Shown in pieces: positions 22,079 to 33,989 of a stretch of DNA of 64,000 nucleotides (the stretch's first letter is position 1; each line of letters opens with the position of its first letter). The stretch spans positions 1 through 64,000 of the forward strand of contig JAETQY010000021.1 in NCBI GenBank assembly GCA_021770445.1. Direction: 5' to 3'. This stretch comes from Bacillota bacterium (lineage in GTDB: Bacteria > Bacillota > Clostridia > Oscillospirales > Oscillospiraceae). The notes under the pieces were generated by a model. That model worked only from the letters and a program-made list of their open reading frames with translations, was not told the origin of the DNA and did not search any database. Position numbers and translations under genes: made by a program.

Positions 22079-22107
22079 TTGATATGGAACGTTAGTTCTG
22101 GTATAAT
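22079..22107 (+). promoter_or_regulatory. uvrB: Promoter of uvrB
   Basis: TTGATA (22079-22084), 17 bases, TATAAT (22102-22107). A start near 22114 leaves only about 15 bases of leader to ATG 22129. The GAAC-type LexA site was not seen next to it; GGAACGTTAGTTCTG at about 22086-22100 has a GAAC-N4-GTTC spacing (GAACGTTAGTTC) and is a LexA/DinR box, so SOS control is likely. Confidence 0.75.
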
Positions 22108-22128
22108 GGAAGGCCAGAGGTGAAGCGC

Positions 22129-24102
22129 ATGCCCAAATTTGAAGTAGTCTCCGAATACACCCCCAGCGGCGACCAGCCGGAGGCAATCACAGCCCTGGCC
22201 AACGGCATCGAGATGGGGCTGGACGAGCAGACCCTGCTGGGGGTCACCGGCTCGGGCAAGACCTTCACCATGGCCAAGATCATTGAGAAGGTCCAGCGGC
22301 CCACCCTGGTGCTGGCCCACAACAAGACCCTGGCCGCCCAGCTGTGCGCCGAGTTTAAGGAGTTCTTCCCCAACAACGCGGTGGAGTATTTTGTCTCCTA
22401 CTACGACTACTACCAGCCCGAGGCCTATATCCCCCACACCGACACCTTTATCGAGAAGGACTCCTCCGTCAACGAGGAGATCGACCGGCTGCGGCTCAGC
22501 GCCACCGTCTCCCTGCTGGAGCGGCGAGACGTGATCGTGGTGTCCTCTGTGTCCTGCATCTACGGCCTGGGTGAGCCGGAGGACTTCGGCAAGCTGATGG
22601 TCTCCCTCCGGGTGGGCAGCACCATCAAAATCGAGGAACTGCTAAAAAAGCTGGTGGCTATCCGCTACGAGCGCAACGACATCGCCTTTGAGCGCAACAT
22701 GTTCCGGGTCCGGGGGGACACGGTGGAGGTGTGGCCCGCCTACTGGAAGGACACCGCCATCCGGGTGGAGTTCTTCGGGGATGAGATCGACCGCATCAGC
22801 GAAATCAACGTGGTCACCGGCTCCCCCATCCGGCGCTTGCAGAATATCCCCATCTGGCCCGCCACCCACTACGTCACCCCCAAGGACAAGATGGACGCCG
22901 CCATCCAGGAGATCTACAGGGAGATGGAGGAGCGGGTGGCCTTCTTCGAGGGGGAAAATAAGCTCATCGAGGCCCAGCGCATCAAACAGCGCACCCTCTA
23001 TGACATTGAGATGATGCAGGAGCTGGGCTACTGCTCCGGCATCGAGAACTACTCCCGGGTTATCGAGGGCCGGCCGGTGGGGTCGCCCCCCAACACCCTG
23101 ATGGATTACTTTCCCAAGGACTTCGTCCTGTTTATCGACGAGAGCCACGTCACCCTGCCTCAGGTGCGGGCCATGTACAACGGCGACCGGGCCAGGAAAA
23201 CCACCCTGGTGGACTACGGCTTCCGCCTGCCCTGCGCCTTTGACAACCGGCCGCTGAAGTTTGAGGAGTTCGAGAAGCGGGTCAACCAGATCGTCTACGT
23301 CTCCGCTACACCGGGGGAGTACGAGCGCACCCGGTCGGGGCAGATTGTGGAGCAGGTCATCCGGCCCACCGGTCTGCTGGATCCGATGATTGAGGTTCGG
23401 CCGGTGGAGGGCCAGATCGACGACCTGATCGGCGAAATCAACACCCGTACCGCCCGGGACGAGCGGGTGCTGGTGACCACCCTCACCAAGCGCATGGCCG
23501 AGGACCTGACCACCTACCTGCAAGGGGCGGGCATCAAGGTGCGGTACATGCACCACGACATCGACGCCATGGAGCGTATGGAGATCATCCGGGATCTGCG
23601 CCTGGGCACCTTCCACGTGCTGGTGGGCATCAACCTCCTCCGGGAGGGCCTGGACCTGCCCGAAGTGTCTCTGGTGGCAATCCTGGACGCCGACAAGGAG
23701 GGCTTCCTCCGCTCCGAGACCTCCCTCATCCAGACCATCGGCCGGGCCGCCCGGAACGCCCAGGGTATGGTGGTCATGTACGCCGACACCGTGACCCCCT
23801 CCATGCGCCGGGCCATCGACGAGACCGAGCGCCGCCGGGAGAAGCAGGACGCTTTCAATCAGGCCCACGGCATCGTCCCCAAGACGGTCATCAAGTCGGT
23901 GCGCAACCTCCTGGACCTGGACGCCCAGGACGATAGAGACACCGCCGAGAAGCGAGGAGAGGTGCAGGGCCTCACCAAGCAGCAGAAGGCGGAGCGGATC
24001 GCCAAGCTGGAGAAGGAGATGCGGGAAGCGGCCAAGATGCTGGAATTCGAGCTGGCCGCCGCCCTGCGGGACCAGATCATCGAGCTGCGGGGGGCGAAGT
24101 AA
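22129..24102 (+). CDS. uvrB: Excinuclease ABC subunit B
   Basis: 657 residues from ATG at 22129. An in-frame GTG at 22120 would sit only about 6 bases from the predicted transcript start, so the ATG (AGAGGTG upstream) is preferred. Walker [11 protein letters not shown], the beta-hairpin region [21 protein letters not shown], the DEAD-like Walker B FIDESHV, helicase motifs V-VI ([22 protein letters not shown]) and a C-terminal UvrC-binding UVR motif ([21 protein letters not shown]). It verifies damage in nucleotide excision repair with UvrA, encoded 2.4 kb downstream. Confidence 0.98.
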   Translation: MPKFEVVSEYTPSGDQPEAITALANGIEMGLDEQTLLGVTGSGKTFTMAKIIEKVQRPTLVLAHNKTLAAQLCAEFKEFFPNNAVEYFVSYYDYYQPEAYIPHTDTFIEKDSSVNEEIDRLRLSATVSLLERRDVIVVSSVSCIYGLGEPEDFGKLMVSLRVGSTIKIEELLKKLVAIRYERNDIAFERNMFRVRGDTVEVWPAYWKDTAIRVEFFGDEIDRISEINVVTGSPIRRLQNIPIWPATHYVTPKDKMDAAIQEIYREMEERVAFFEGENKLIEAQRIKQRTLYDIEMMQELGYCSGIENYSRVIEGRPVGSPPNTLMDYFPKDFVLFIDESHVTLPQVRAMYNGDRARKTTLVDYGFRLPCAFDNRPLKFEEFEKRVNQIVYVSATPGEYERTRSGQIVEQVIRPTGLLDPMIEVRPVEGQIDDLIGEINTRTARDERVLVTTLTKRMAEDLTTYLQGAGIKVRYMHHDIDAMERMEIIRDLRLGTFHVLVGINLLREGLDLPEVSLVAILDADKEGFLRSETSLIQTIGRAARNAQGMVVMYADTVTPSMRRAIDETERRREKQDAFNQAHGIVPKTVIKSVRNLLDLDAQDDRDTAEKRGEVQGLTKQQKAERIAKLEKEMREAAKMLEFELAAALRDQIIELRGAK

Positions 24103-24521
24103 TGGATACATGGGTACTGTTTGCCCTCCTGTCCGCGGTCTTCGCGGCCCTCACCTCCATTCTGGCCAAAATAGGCATTGAGGGGGTAAATTCTACCCTG
24201 GCCACTGCCATCCGCACCGTGGTGGTGCTGGTGATGGCCTGGGGGATGGTCTTTCTCACCGGAAGGGAGAAGGAGATCCCCGATATCGCCGGGCGGAGCT
24301 GGCTGTTTTTGATTTTATCCGGAGTGGCCACCGGGCTGTCCTGGCTGTGCTACTACTACGCCCTTCAAAAGGGCCCGGCCAGTAAGGTGGTCCCCATCGA
24401 CAAGCTCAGCGTGGTGATCTCGTTGGTGCTGGCTTTTCTGGTGCTCCACGAGAAAGCGGATCTGAAAACGGTAATCGGCGGCCTGCTCATTACGGCGGGT
24501 ACGCTGGTGATGGTACTGTAG
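24102..24521 (+). CDS. Single-domain EamA/DMT family transporter (139 aa)
   Basis: Five hydrophobic spans in 139 residues, one EamA repeat (half of a usual ten-TM DMT protein), as in SMR-like paired or homodimeric members. The repeat ends LITAGTLVMVL, typical for EamA. Its ATG shares a base with the uvrB TAA (TAATG), so it is translationally coupled to uvrB. Substrate unknown; it probably works as a dimer. Confidence 0.85.
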   Translation: MDTWVLFALLSAVFAALTSILAKIGIEGVNSTLATAIRTVVVLVMAWGMVFLTGREKEIPDIAGRSWLFLILSGVATGLSWLCYYYALQKGPASKVVPIDKLSVVISLVLAFLVLHEKADLKTVIGGLLITAGTLVMVL

Positions 24522-24532
24522 AGGGAAGAGCT

Positions 24533-25015
24533 ATGGCAAAGCAAAAGGAAGAAAAGACCAGTGTCATGCGGGTGCTGGAGCAGAAAAATATCCCCTACAC
24601 CCCCCACGCCTACGACCCGGACGTGGGGCTGGACGGGGTAAGCGTGGCCCGGCAGCTGGGCCAGGACCCAGAAAGCGTGTTCAAGACTCTGGTGGCCCGG
24701 GGGGCCTCCGGAGGGCTGTATGTGTTCGACATCCCGGTGGAGGCCAGCCTGGACCTGAAAAAGGCGGCCAGGGCGGTAGGGGAGAAGTCCATCGCCATGA
24801 TCCACCAGAAGGAGCTGCTCCCCCTGACGGGCTACGTCCACGGGGGCTGTTCCCCAGTGGGGATGAAGAAGCAGTACCCCACTGTCTTTGACGAGACGGC
24901 GGAGCTCTTCGACACCATCTGCGTCTCCGCCGGGAAGATCGGCTTCCAGGTGGAGCTGGCCCCCGACGCCCTTATGGAACTGGTGGGGGCGTCCACCGCT
25001 GACCTGACTGTTTAA
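24533..25015 (+). CDS. ybaK: Cys-tRNA(Pro)/Cys-tRNA(Cys) deacylase, YbaK/EbsC type
   Basis: 160 residues. The YbaK fold signature is present: PYTPHAYDPDVGLDGVSVARQLGQ, VFKTLVARG (catalytic Lys region), VEASLDLKKAARAVGEKSI and GYVHGGCSPVGMKKQYPTVFDE. It clears mischarged Cys-tRNA(Pro) in trans. Spaced 11 bases after the EamA gene and 12 before the next, in one run of genes after uvrB. Confidence 0.95.
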   Translation: MAKQKEEKTSVMRVLEQKNIPYTPHAYDPDVGLDGVSVARQLGQDPESVFKTLVARGASGGLYVFDIPVEASLDLKKAARAVGEKSIAMIHQKELLPLTGYVHGGCSPVGMKKQYPTVFDETAELFDTICVSAGKIGFQVELAPDALMELVGASTADLTV

Positions 25016-25027
25016 GGAGGAAAACCT

Positions 25028-25810
25028 ATGGCAAGTAGTCCTGATTTTGTCAACTATATCTGCGAACAGCTGGAGGGCCTGGGAGTGGTCCGCTCCCGGA
25101 AGATGTTCGGGGAGTATATGGTCTACCTCAACGACAAGCCGGTCATCATCATCTGTGATGACCGGCCCATGGTGAAGATGCTCCCCTGTCTGGAGGAGCT
25201 CCTCCGGGGCCGCCCCACCGAGCCGCCCTACGAGGGAGCCAAGGACCACTACCTTCTGGACCCGGACGACCGGGACACCCTCCGGGAGGCGGTCAGCCTG
25301 GCCGAGGAGGTCACCCCTCTGCCAAAAAAGAAGGCCCCGAAAAAGAAGGAACCCGCCAAAGCGGCGGGGCCGGTGCCCTGGGACGTGGCCTGGCCTCAGC
25401 AGATGAAGCCGAGCCTGTCCGACATTGGAGCCTGGGTGAACAATCCCCTTCTGGAGGAGCTGATGGCCTGGATGGGGGAGACCTACCAGGCGGAGCCCTC
25501 GGTGGAGTTCAGTAGGTGTTCCCTGGATAAGGGTTGGAATATCAAATATAAGAAGGGGAGCAAGTCCCTGTGCGTCCTCTATGTCCGTCAGGGTTGGTTT
25601 ACCGCCATGGTGACACTGGGGGCCAAACAGGTGGCCGAGCTGGAGCCCCTGTTGCCCACCTTCTCCGCCGCCTTCCGCAAAAAATATGAGGAGACGCCTG
25701 TGTTTAACGGCGGCAAGTGGCTGTCGGTGGACGTGAAGAAGGACAAGCAGCTGGAGGAGGTCCAACGGCTGATTTTGCTGAAGGCCAAGCCGGTCAAAAA
25801 AGAGGCTTGA
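25028..25810 (+). CDS. TfoX-N / DUF3788 fusion protein (260 aa)
   Basis: Residues 1-100 match the TfoX N-terminal domain (LEGLGVVRSRKMFGEYMVYL and the YYLLDPDD-like end). A Lys-rich linker (KKKAPKKKEPAKA) at about 98-112 joins it to a DUF3788-like domain (115-260: WDVAWPQQMKPSLSDIGAWV, then EFSRCSLDKGWNIKYKKGSKSLCVLY). The TfoX_N part alone is common in Firmicutes and has no proven competence role; DUF3788 proteins are usually separate genes. The fusion suggests a shared sensing or binding job. RBS AAGGAGG. Confidence 0.8.
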   Translation: MASSPDFVNYICEQLEGLGVVRSRKMFGEYMVYLNDKPVIIICDDRPMVKMLPCLEELLRGRPTEPPYEGAKDHYLLDPDDRDTLREAVSLAEEVTPLPKKKAPKKKEPAKAAGPVPWDVAWPQQMKPSLSDIGAWVNNPLLEELMAWMGETYQAEPSVEFSRCSLDKGWNIKYKKGSKSLCVLYVRQGWFTAMVTLGAKQVAELEPLLPTFSAAFRKKYEETPVFNGGKWLSVDVKKDKQLEEVQRLILLKAKPVKKEA

Positions 25811-25835
25811 CATTAAAAATTTGTGCCATTATGCT
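25807..25835 (+). promoter_or_regulatory. Promoter before the 204-aa membrane protein gene
   Basis: TTGACA (25807-25812, overlapping the previous gene's stop), 17 bases, TATGCT (25830-25835). Confidence 0.65.
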
Positions 25836-25873
25836 GTGATTCGGACTGAAAAGTCGAAGGGATGGGATAGGTC

Positions 25874-26488
25874 ATGCTGACAGAGACGCTGGAGATGATC
25901 CTGTTTGTGTCTGTATTTATGTGGCCCATTGCCCTGCCCCTTTTCCTGGTGTTGTTGGGTGGCCTGATTTATCTGACCGTTTATGCCGTCAAGAACTGGA
26001 AAAAGAGATCGGTGCGGATCGCCGCCGGTGTGCTGGCGGCCTGCGTACTGCTTTTCGTCTGCGTGCTGGAAATGGAAAGGCAGCCCTACTCTGAAAGCGC
26101 CGCCCGGCGGCTCTATGAGAGGCATCAGGAAGCCTATGACACGGTGGGAGCCTACCTCTTTGAGCAGGGCGGCTCCTACTGGACAAGCCTCCGGGAGGAA
26201 TGGCCGGAGGAGATCGCGGCGGAGCTGGACGAGGTGCTGACCGCCTACCTCCGCTGTGGAAGCTCACATGCAGGTGTTGACGGCCTCGACGGGGGAGCTT
26301 GCCGGTCCGTTTTGTTTGAAATTTACCTTGGGCCGGAGTATGACAGCGGAGACGGCGCCCCGGCGCAAAAACTCCAGTATCTGGCCTATTGCCCCAACAG
26401 AAGCCGCCTTAGCGGTGGAAATTCCTATACAGAGAGCCTGATTCATTTGACAGGGGACTGGTATCTTTACCAGACAGTCAACGTGTAA
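25874..26488 (+). CDS. Hypothetical membrane-anchored protein (204 aa)
   Basis: Two N-terminal hydrophobic spans (about 8-36 and 48-64) are followed by a soluble domain of about 135 residues that should face outside (start [21 protein letters not shown]). No catalytic pattern recognised. The segment [16 protein letters not shown] near the end looks like a beta-rich terminal part. It has its own promoter and lies 27 bases upstream of uvrA; the link may be only positional. Confidence 0.7.
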   Translation: MLTETLEMILFVSVFMWPIALPLFLVLLGGLIYLTVYAVKNWKKRSVRIAAGVLAACVLLFVCVLEMERQPYSESAARRLYERHQEAYDTVGAYLFEQGGSYWTSLREEWPEEIAAELDEVLTAYLRCGSSHAGVDGLDGGACRSVLFEIYLGPEYDSGDGAPAQKLQYLAYCPNRSRLSGGNSYTESLIHLTGDWYLYQTVNV

Positions 26489-26515
26489 AACCAAAAGAAA
26501 TCGAGGAACACAGCC

Positions 26516-29344
<2,829 letters not shown>

Positions 29345-29353
29345 GAGATTTCC

Positions 29354-29851
29354 ATGGAGCTCTTTCAGTTTCTGACCGACACAACACAGGGGAAAATGCT
29401 GCTCACCATGCTGGTGTCCATGATCCCTATTATCGAGCTACGGGGCGGCCTGCCCTTCGGGGTGGCCATGGGGCTGCCCTACTATCTGGCCTTCCCGGCA
29501 GCGGTGGTTGGGAATCTGATCCCAGCCCCCTTCATCATCGTCTATATCCGGCGGATCTTTGAGCTGATGCGGAAATATCTGCCCCGGCTCAACGGCCTGG
29601 TGGACAAGCTGGAGAAGAAGGCACATCTCAAGGGCAGGAAGGTGCAGAAATACCAATATCTGGGCCTGTGGCTCTTTGTGGCCATCCCCCTGCCCGGGAC
29701 AGGGGCCTGGACGGGCTCCCTGGCGGCGGCTTTTCTGGGGATGCGGCTGAAAAAGGCCATGCCCGCCGTGGTGCTGGGGGTGCTCACAGCCGGGTGCATC
29801 ATGCTGGGGCTGACCCATGTGGGAATCAACCTGTTTTCAGGGACGATTTGA
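29354..29851 (+). CDS. Small multi-drug export family protein (COG2426)
   Basis: 165 residues with four or five TM spans. The typical opening MIPIIELRGGLPFGVAMGLP and the late motif AIPLPGTGAWTGSLAAAFLGM are the family hallmarks. Despite the family name, transport is unproven. RBS TTAGGAG 7 bases upstream; 9 bases after uvrA. Confidence 0.88.
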   Translation: MELFQFLTDTTQGKMLLTMLVSMIPIIELRGGLPFGVAMGLPYYLAFPAAVVGNLIPAPFIIVYIRRIFELMRKYLPRLNGLVDKLEKKAHLKGRKVQKYQYLGLWLFVAIPLPGTGAWTGSLAAAFLGMRLKKAMPAVVLGVLTAGCIMLGLTHVGINLFSGTI

Positions 29852-29888
29852 CCCATCTCCGCATAGAATACCCCGGAGGTGCTGTCAA

Positions 29889-30221
29889 ATGGGTACATTC
29901 TGGGATGTTCTGCTGGCCGTGATCTGTATCTGCGGACTGGCTTTTTTGGGCTGGTGGCTATTTGGAATGCTGCTGCGCCCCCTGCCCGGCGGGGAGGCCA
30001 AGGTAATCATCCCCGGCCGGGGGGAGGGAGAGACGCTGGAGCAGCAGGTGCGCTCCTTCCTGTGGCTGCGTGGGCTGGGACTGCTGCGCTGCCCCATCGT
30101 CATCGCCGATACGGGTCTCACCCCCGCCGGCTGGGAGCTGGCCCTGCGCCTCACCGCCCGCTGGCCCGAGGTGATCCTGTGGCCGGTCAGTGACTTAGGA
30201 GATTATATTACGAGAACATAA
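29889..30221 (+). CDS. Hypothetical membrane-anchored protein (110 aa)
   Basis: ATG at 29889 follows GGAGGT by 8 bases. One N-terminal TM span (VLLAVICICGLAFLGWWLFGML) and a soluble domain (EQQVRSFLWLRGLGLLRCPIVIADTGLTPAG) that looks like a small alpha/beta fold. I do not recognise a family. It lies between the COG2426 gene and recD2, 10 bases before the latter. Confidence 0.7.
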   Translation: MGTFWDVLLAVICICGLAFLGWWLFGMLLRPLPGGEAKVIIPGRGEGETLEQQVRSFLWLRGLGLLRCPIVIADTGLTPAGWELALRLTARWPEVILWPVSDLGDYITRT

Positions 30222-30231
30222 TTGAGGGGAG

Positions 30232-32343
30232 ATGGTGTCCTTGTCAGACCAGGAGCTGGAGATGATCGAGGGCACCGTCTCCTCTGTGATTTTTCAGAAC
30301 GAGGAGAACGGCTACACCATCCTCAAGCTGGACGTCCATGGGGAGGAGGTCACGGTGGTGGGGCCCATGGCCGGGACGGCGCCGGGGGAGTACCTGTCCG
30401 TTCGGGGCCGTTGGACCCGCCATCCCACCTACGGCCCCCAGATGAAGGCGGAGGTGGTGGACCGCCGTCTGCCTCAGAGCATGAAGGAGATCTTCCACTA
30501 CCTGTCCTCCGGGGCCATCAAGGGGGTGGGCAAGACCACCGCCCGGCTGATCATCGAGGAGTTTGGGGAGGACGCCCTCACTGTTATAGAGGAGGACCCG
30601 GAGCAGCTGACCAAAATCAAGGGGATCACCAAAAAGCGGGCCCGGCAGATCGGCGAGGTATTCCGCCAGCAGATGGGCACCCGCCGGCTGATGGAGTTTC
30701 TCACCCAGCATCAGCTTCCCCTGGAGCTGGCCGGCCTGCTCCGCCGGGCCTACGGCGACGTGGCCCTGGAGGTGGTGAAGGCCAACCCCTACCTGCTGGT
30801 GAACGAGGAATTTGAGGTGGAGTTCTCCCAGGCGGACAAGCTGGCCCTGGACCTGGGGGTGGGGGCGGAGGACCCCCTCCGGCTGGAGGCGGGGCTTATT
30901 TTCGAGCTGGCCCACAACAACTACAACAACGGCCACACCTTCCTTCCCCGACGCAAGCTGGTGGAGGCCACCTCCGTTCTGCTAGAGGTGTCCGGCGAGC
31001 TGCTGGAGGACTGCCTGGAGGCCCTCCTCCGCCGGGGGGAGGCGGAGTGCGAGCAGGTGGCGGGCCAGGAGGCGGTGTATCTCCCCGCTCTCCACGAGGC
31101 GGAGGCCTACATCGCCCAGCGTATCCTGGAGATGAGCCAGGCCGAGCTGCTGCCCCCGGAGGGGCTGGACAGGCTCATCCGCCGTATTGAGAAGGAGCAG
31201 CGCATCTCCTACGCCCCCCAGCAGCGCTCCGCGGTGGAGCTGGCCGCCAGCCGGCAGGTGATGCTCCTCACCGGCGGGCCGGGAACGGGCAAGACCACCT
31301 GCCTGCGAGGGGTGCTGGCCCTCTTTGAGATGATGGGGCTGGACACCGCCCTGGCCGCCCCCACCGGCCGGGCGGCCAAGCGGCTGGGGGAGCTGTGCAA
31401 TACCGAGGCCTCCACCATCCACCGGCTGCTGGAGACCGGCTTCGACCCCCACACGGGGAAGCTGGTGTTCACCCGGAACTCCTACGACCCTCTGAAGGCG
31501 GACGCGGTGATTGTGGACGAGACCTCCATGGTGGACGTGCCCCTCATGGCCGCTTTGCTGGACGCCCTCCGGGACGACTGCCGCCTGGTGCTGGTGGGCG
31601 ACCCGGACCAGCTGCCCTCGGTGGGGCCGGGGGCCCTGTTCGCCGACCTCATCCGCAGCGAGACGGTGCCCACCGTCCGGCTGACGGAGATCTTCCGACA
31701 GGCCGCCCAGAGCGCCATCATCCGCAATGCCCACCTGATTAACCGGGGGGAGGTGCCCGACCTGCGGCGCAACGAGGGGGACTTCTTCTGTCTGGCCCGC
31801 CGGGACCCACAGGAGGTGCTGGACACCATCGTGGACCTGTGCCGCCGCCGTCTTCCGGAGCGCATGGGCATCCCCGCCGACCAAATCCAAGTTCTGTCCC
31901 CCTGGGTGTTCCGGGCGGGGGACCGGGTGATGCAGGTGCGCAACAACTACGACATCCTCTGGCGGGAGGAGGGGGGCACCGACTCGGGCATGGGGATGTT
32001 CAACGGGGACATCGGGGTGATCCGCTCCATCGAGAAGGAGGTCATCACCGTGGACTTCGACGGCAAGGTGGTGGAGTACTCCCCCGACATGCTGGGGGAG
32101 CTGGAGCCCGCCTTCGCCGTCACCGTACATAAGGCTCAGGGCAGCGAGTACCGGGCGGTCATTCTGGCCGCCCTGGACGGTGCCCCTATGCTCATGACTC
32201 GGGGGGTGCTGTACACGGCCGTTACCCGGGCCCGAGAGCTGTTCATTGTGGTGGGCGACCCAGCCGCTGTGGCCGGGATGGTACACAACAACCGTCAGAC
32301 CAGGCGGTACTCCGGCCTGCGGGCCAGGCTGACGGAGGAATAG
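30232..32343 (+). CDS. recD2: RecD2-type 5'-3' DNA helicase
   Basis: About 700 residues. An N-terminal OB-like region (IEGTVSSVIFQNEENGYTIL), tandem HhH segments (GAIKGVGKTTARLIIEEFG), then superfamily 1B motor motifs: Walker A LLTGGPGTGKTTCL, Walker B VIVDETSMVD, GDPDQLPSVGPG, and C-terminal VTVHKAQGSEY and YTAVTRARELFIVVG. The exact start is uncertain: ATG at 30232 lies too close to GAGGGGAG, and GTG at 30235 or TTG at 30241 fits the spacing better. Not part of RecBCD; involved in repair of stalled or damaged DNA in relatives. Confidence 0.95.
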   Translation: MVSLSDQELEMIEGTVSSVIFQNEENGYTILKLDVHGEEVTVVGPMAGTAPGEYLSVRGRWTRHPTYGPQMKAEVVDRRLPQSMKEIFHYLSSGAIKGVGKTTARLIIEEFGEDALTVIEEDPEQLTKIKGITKKRARQIGEVFRQQMGTRRLMEFLTQHQLPLELAGLLRRAYGDVALEVVKANPYLLVNEEFEVEFSQADKLALDLGVGAEDPLRLEAGLIFELAHNNYNNGHTFLPRRKLVEATSVLLEVSGELLEDCLEALLRRGEAECEQVAGQEAVYLPALHEAEAYIAQRILEMSQAELLPPEGLDRLIRRIEKEQRISYAPQQRSAVELAASRQVMLLTGGPGTGKTTCLRGVLALFEMMGLDTALAAPTGRAAKRLGELCNTEASTIHRLLETGFDPHTGKLVFTRNSYDPLKADAVIVDETSMVDVPLMAALLDALRDDCRLVLVGDPDQLPSVGPGALFADLIRSETVPTVRLTEIFRQAAQSAIIRNAHLINRGEVPDLRRNEGDFFCLARRDPQEVLDTIVDLCRRRLPERMGIPADQIQVLSPWVFRAGDRVMQVRNNYDILWREEGGTDSGMGMFNGDIGVIRSIEKEVITVDFDGKVVEYSPDMLGELEPAFAVTVHKAQGSEYRAVILAALDGAPMLMTRGVLYTAVTRARELFIVVGDPAAVAGMVHNNRQTRRYSGLRARLTEE

Positions 32344-32351
32344 ATAAGCAT

Positions 32352-32465
32352 GGCCTCATCCGCCCCAGTTTGCGAACTGGGGCACCTTCCCCTTTAGGGG
32401 AAGGCTAAAAGAGGAGCATAAAAAAGCCCTCCCCTTTAGGGGAGGGTGCCCCCGAAGGGGGCGGG
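32352..32465. repeat. Inverted pair of REP-like palindromic units
   Basis: Unit 1 (about 32353-32406) has GCCCCAGTT/AACTGGGGC and CCTTCCCCT/AGGGGAAGG hairpins. Unit 2 (about 32427-32470) is the same design in reverse orientation (CCCTCCCCT/AGGGGAGGG, then GCCCCC/GGGGGC, then GGTGAGG). It lies between convergent genes and may terminate both. Confidence 0.7.
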
Positions 32466-32474
32466 TGAGGTAAA

Positions 32475-33137
32475 TTACACCCCCAGCCACTCGGGCAGGG
32501 CCGGGTCATCCCAACGGGTGATGTAGCAGTCGGCCAGGGTTTTGAGCTGAGGCTGTTCGGCGTCGGAGTTGACGTCATAGATGACACCCAGGGAGAAGCC
32601 GGCCCCCTTCGCGGTCCGGGCGGCCACCAGGATATCCTCGAAGATGACGGTGTTCTCCGGCGTACCTCCCAGCCGCCGGGCGGCCTCCAGGTAGACAGTG
32701 GGCCGGTTTTTCCCCTCGCCAACCTCCTCGCAGGACAGAAGAAACTCGAAGTAGTCCCGTACCCCAAGCCGGCGCAGGCAGATGTCAATGAGGGCCGGGG
32801 CGGTGGAGGAGGCGACGCACATTTTGATTCCCGCCGAGCTCAGCCGCTCCAGGAGGGTGGCTGCCCCTGGCTTCAACGGTACGTCGGAGCGGTAGTGTCC
32901 CTCCATCAGTCCGTTGATCTCGGAACAGATTTGCTCCGGGGTCTCGGACAGACCATAGGTGCGGATAAACAGGTTGGCGCTGTCCTCCATGGTCAGGGCG
33001 ATGGACTCCTCCTGGAGCTCCGGAGGCAGGGGCGGAAAACCCCGGCGGGCCAGAAACTCGTCCGCCAGCCTGTTCCAATAGCCCATGGAGTCCACCAGGG
33101 TGCCATCCATGTCAAAAATTGCAAATTGTTTCTTCAT
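32475..33137 (-). CDS. HAD-superfamily phosphatase, beta-phosphoglucomutase-like
   Basis: 220 residues. Motif I DMDGTLVDSM (nucleophile Asp), cap domain about 15-85, motif II VASSTAP, motif III Lys in GKNRPTVYLEAARRLGG and motif IV VIFEDILVA. Substrate cannot be told from sequence; sugar-phosphate phosphatase or phosphoglucomutase activities are typical. It is divergent from cdd. Confidence 0.92.
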   Translation of the reverse strand: MKKQFAIFDMDGTLVDSMGYWNRLADEFLARRGFPPLPPELQEESIALTMEDSANLFIRTYGLSETPEQICSEINGLMEGHYRSDVPLKPGAATLLERLSSAGIKMCVASSTAPALIDICLRRLGVRDYFEFLLSCEEVGEGKNRPTVYLEAARRLGGTPENTVIFEDILVAARTAKGAGFSLGVIYDVNSDAEQPQLKTLADCYITRWDDPALPEWLGV

Positions 33138-33151
33138 ATGTGATCCCGTCC

Positions 33152-33180
33152 TTGCGTGAAATAGTCAGAGGTATTATAAT
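33152..33180 (+). promoter_or_regulatory. cdd: Promoter of cdd
   Basis: TTGCGT (33152-33157), 17 bases, TATAAT (33175-33180). Confidence 0.7.
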
Positions 33181-33231
33181 AGAAACAGGGATTATACGCA
33201 AGTTTTTTATCAAGAATAGGAGGGACGCCCG

Positions 33232-33627
33232 ATGACCGACCAGGAGCTGGTAAAAAAAGCCTTTGATATGCACCAATTTTCCTATGTGCCCTACTCTAAT
33301 TTTCCGGTAGGAGCGGCGCTGCTGACAGAGGACGGCCGGGTGTTCACCGGCTGCAACGTGGAGAATGCCGCCTACGGCTCCACCATCTGCGCCGAGCGGT
33401 GCGCCATCCTGAAAGCGGTGAGCGAGGGCTGCCGGGAGGGCTGGACTGCCATCGCCATCGCGGGGAAGGGAGCGGACTACTGCTGGCCCTGTGGGGCCTG
33501 CCGCCAGATGCTCTACGAGTTTGCCCCCGGCCTGCGGGTGCTGGCCGCCCGGGGGGACGGGGCGTTTCAGGAGGTCAGCCTGTCCCAGCTGCTGCCCTAT
33601 GGGTTTGGACCCAAATCGCTGGAATAA
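33232..33627 (+). CDS. cdd: Cytidine deaminase
   Basis: 131 residues, the size of homotetrameric cytidine deaminases. Zinc ligands: Cys in STICAERCA (with catalytic Glu) and the PCGACRQ pair. Substrate loop FPVGAALL and NVENAAYG are present. Turns cytidine and deoxycytidine into uridine forms for salvage. RBS AGGAGGG. Confidence 0.97.
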   Translation: MTDQELVKKAFDMHQFSYVPYSNFPVGAALLTEDGRVFTGCNVENAAYGSTICAERCAILKAVSEGCREGWTAIAIAGKGADYCWPCGACRQMLYEFAPGLRVLAARGDGAFQEVSLSQLLPYGFGPKSLE

Positions 33628-33702
33628 AAATTTTCCAGCCGCATAAAGCGGCGGAAACCGTATAAACTACCCCCGGAACCCGAAACAAGGAGGTGGTTTG
33701 AC

Positions 33703-33915
33703 GTGATGATGGACAAAATCGCACTGACGCTGCTGATCATCGGCGGTCTGAACTGGGGCAGCGTAGGCCTGTTTCAATTTGATCTGGTGGCCTTTGCCTG
33801 CGGCGGCTCCGGCAGCATGATCAGCCGGGTGATCTATACCTTGGTGGGACTGTCCGCCGTGTGGTGCGTCTCCCTGTTGTTCCGTGACCGGGACCCCGTG
33901 GAGGAGCGCCGCTAA
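33703..33915 (+). CDS. DUF378 small membrane protein (70 aa)
   Basis: Two TM spans with the DUF378 signature IALTLLIIGGLNWGSVGLF and a second span RVIYTLVGLSAVWCV. Role unknown, widespread in Firmicutes. AGGAGGTGG lies about 9 bases before the first of two tandem ATGs (33703, 33706). Confidence 0.9.
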   Translation: MMMDKIALTLLIIGGLNWGSVGLFQFDLVAFACGGSGSMISRVIYTLVGLSAVWCVSLLFRDRDPVEERR

Positions 33916-33937
33916 CCGCAAGTTCCGTATCATTGCC

Positions 33938-33975
33938 AGAGGCCCGGAGCAGCAGCTCCGGGCCTCTGAAATTAT
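33938..33975. terminator. Convergent terminator
   Basis: AGAGGCCCGGAGC (33938-33950) and GCTCCGGGCCTCT (33955-33967), loop AGCA, then GAAATTATTTTAT. It lies between DUF378 and the leftward ABC permease gene. Confidence 0.75.
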
Positions 33976-33989
33976 TTTATTTGAGGACA

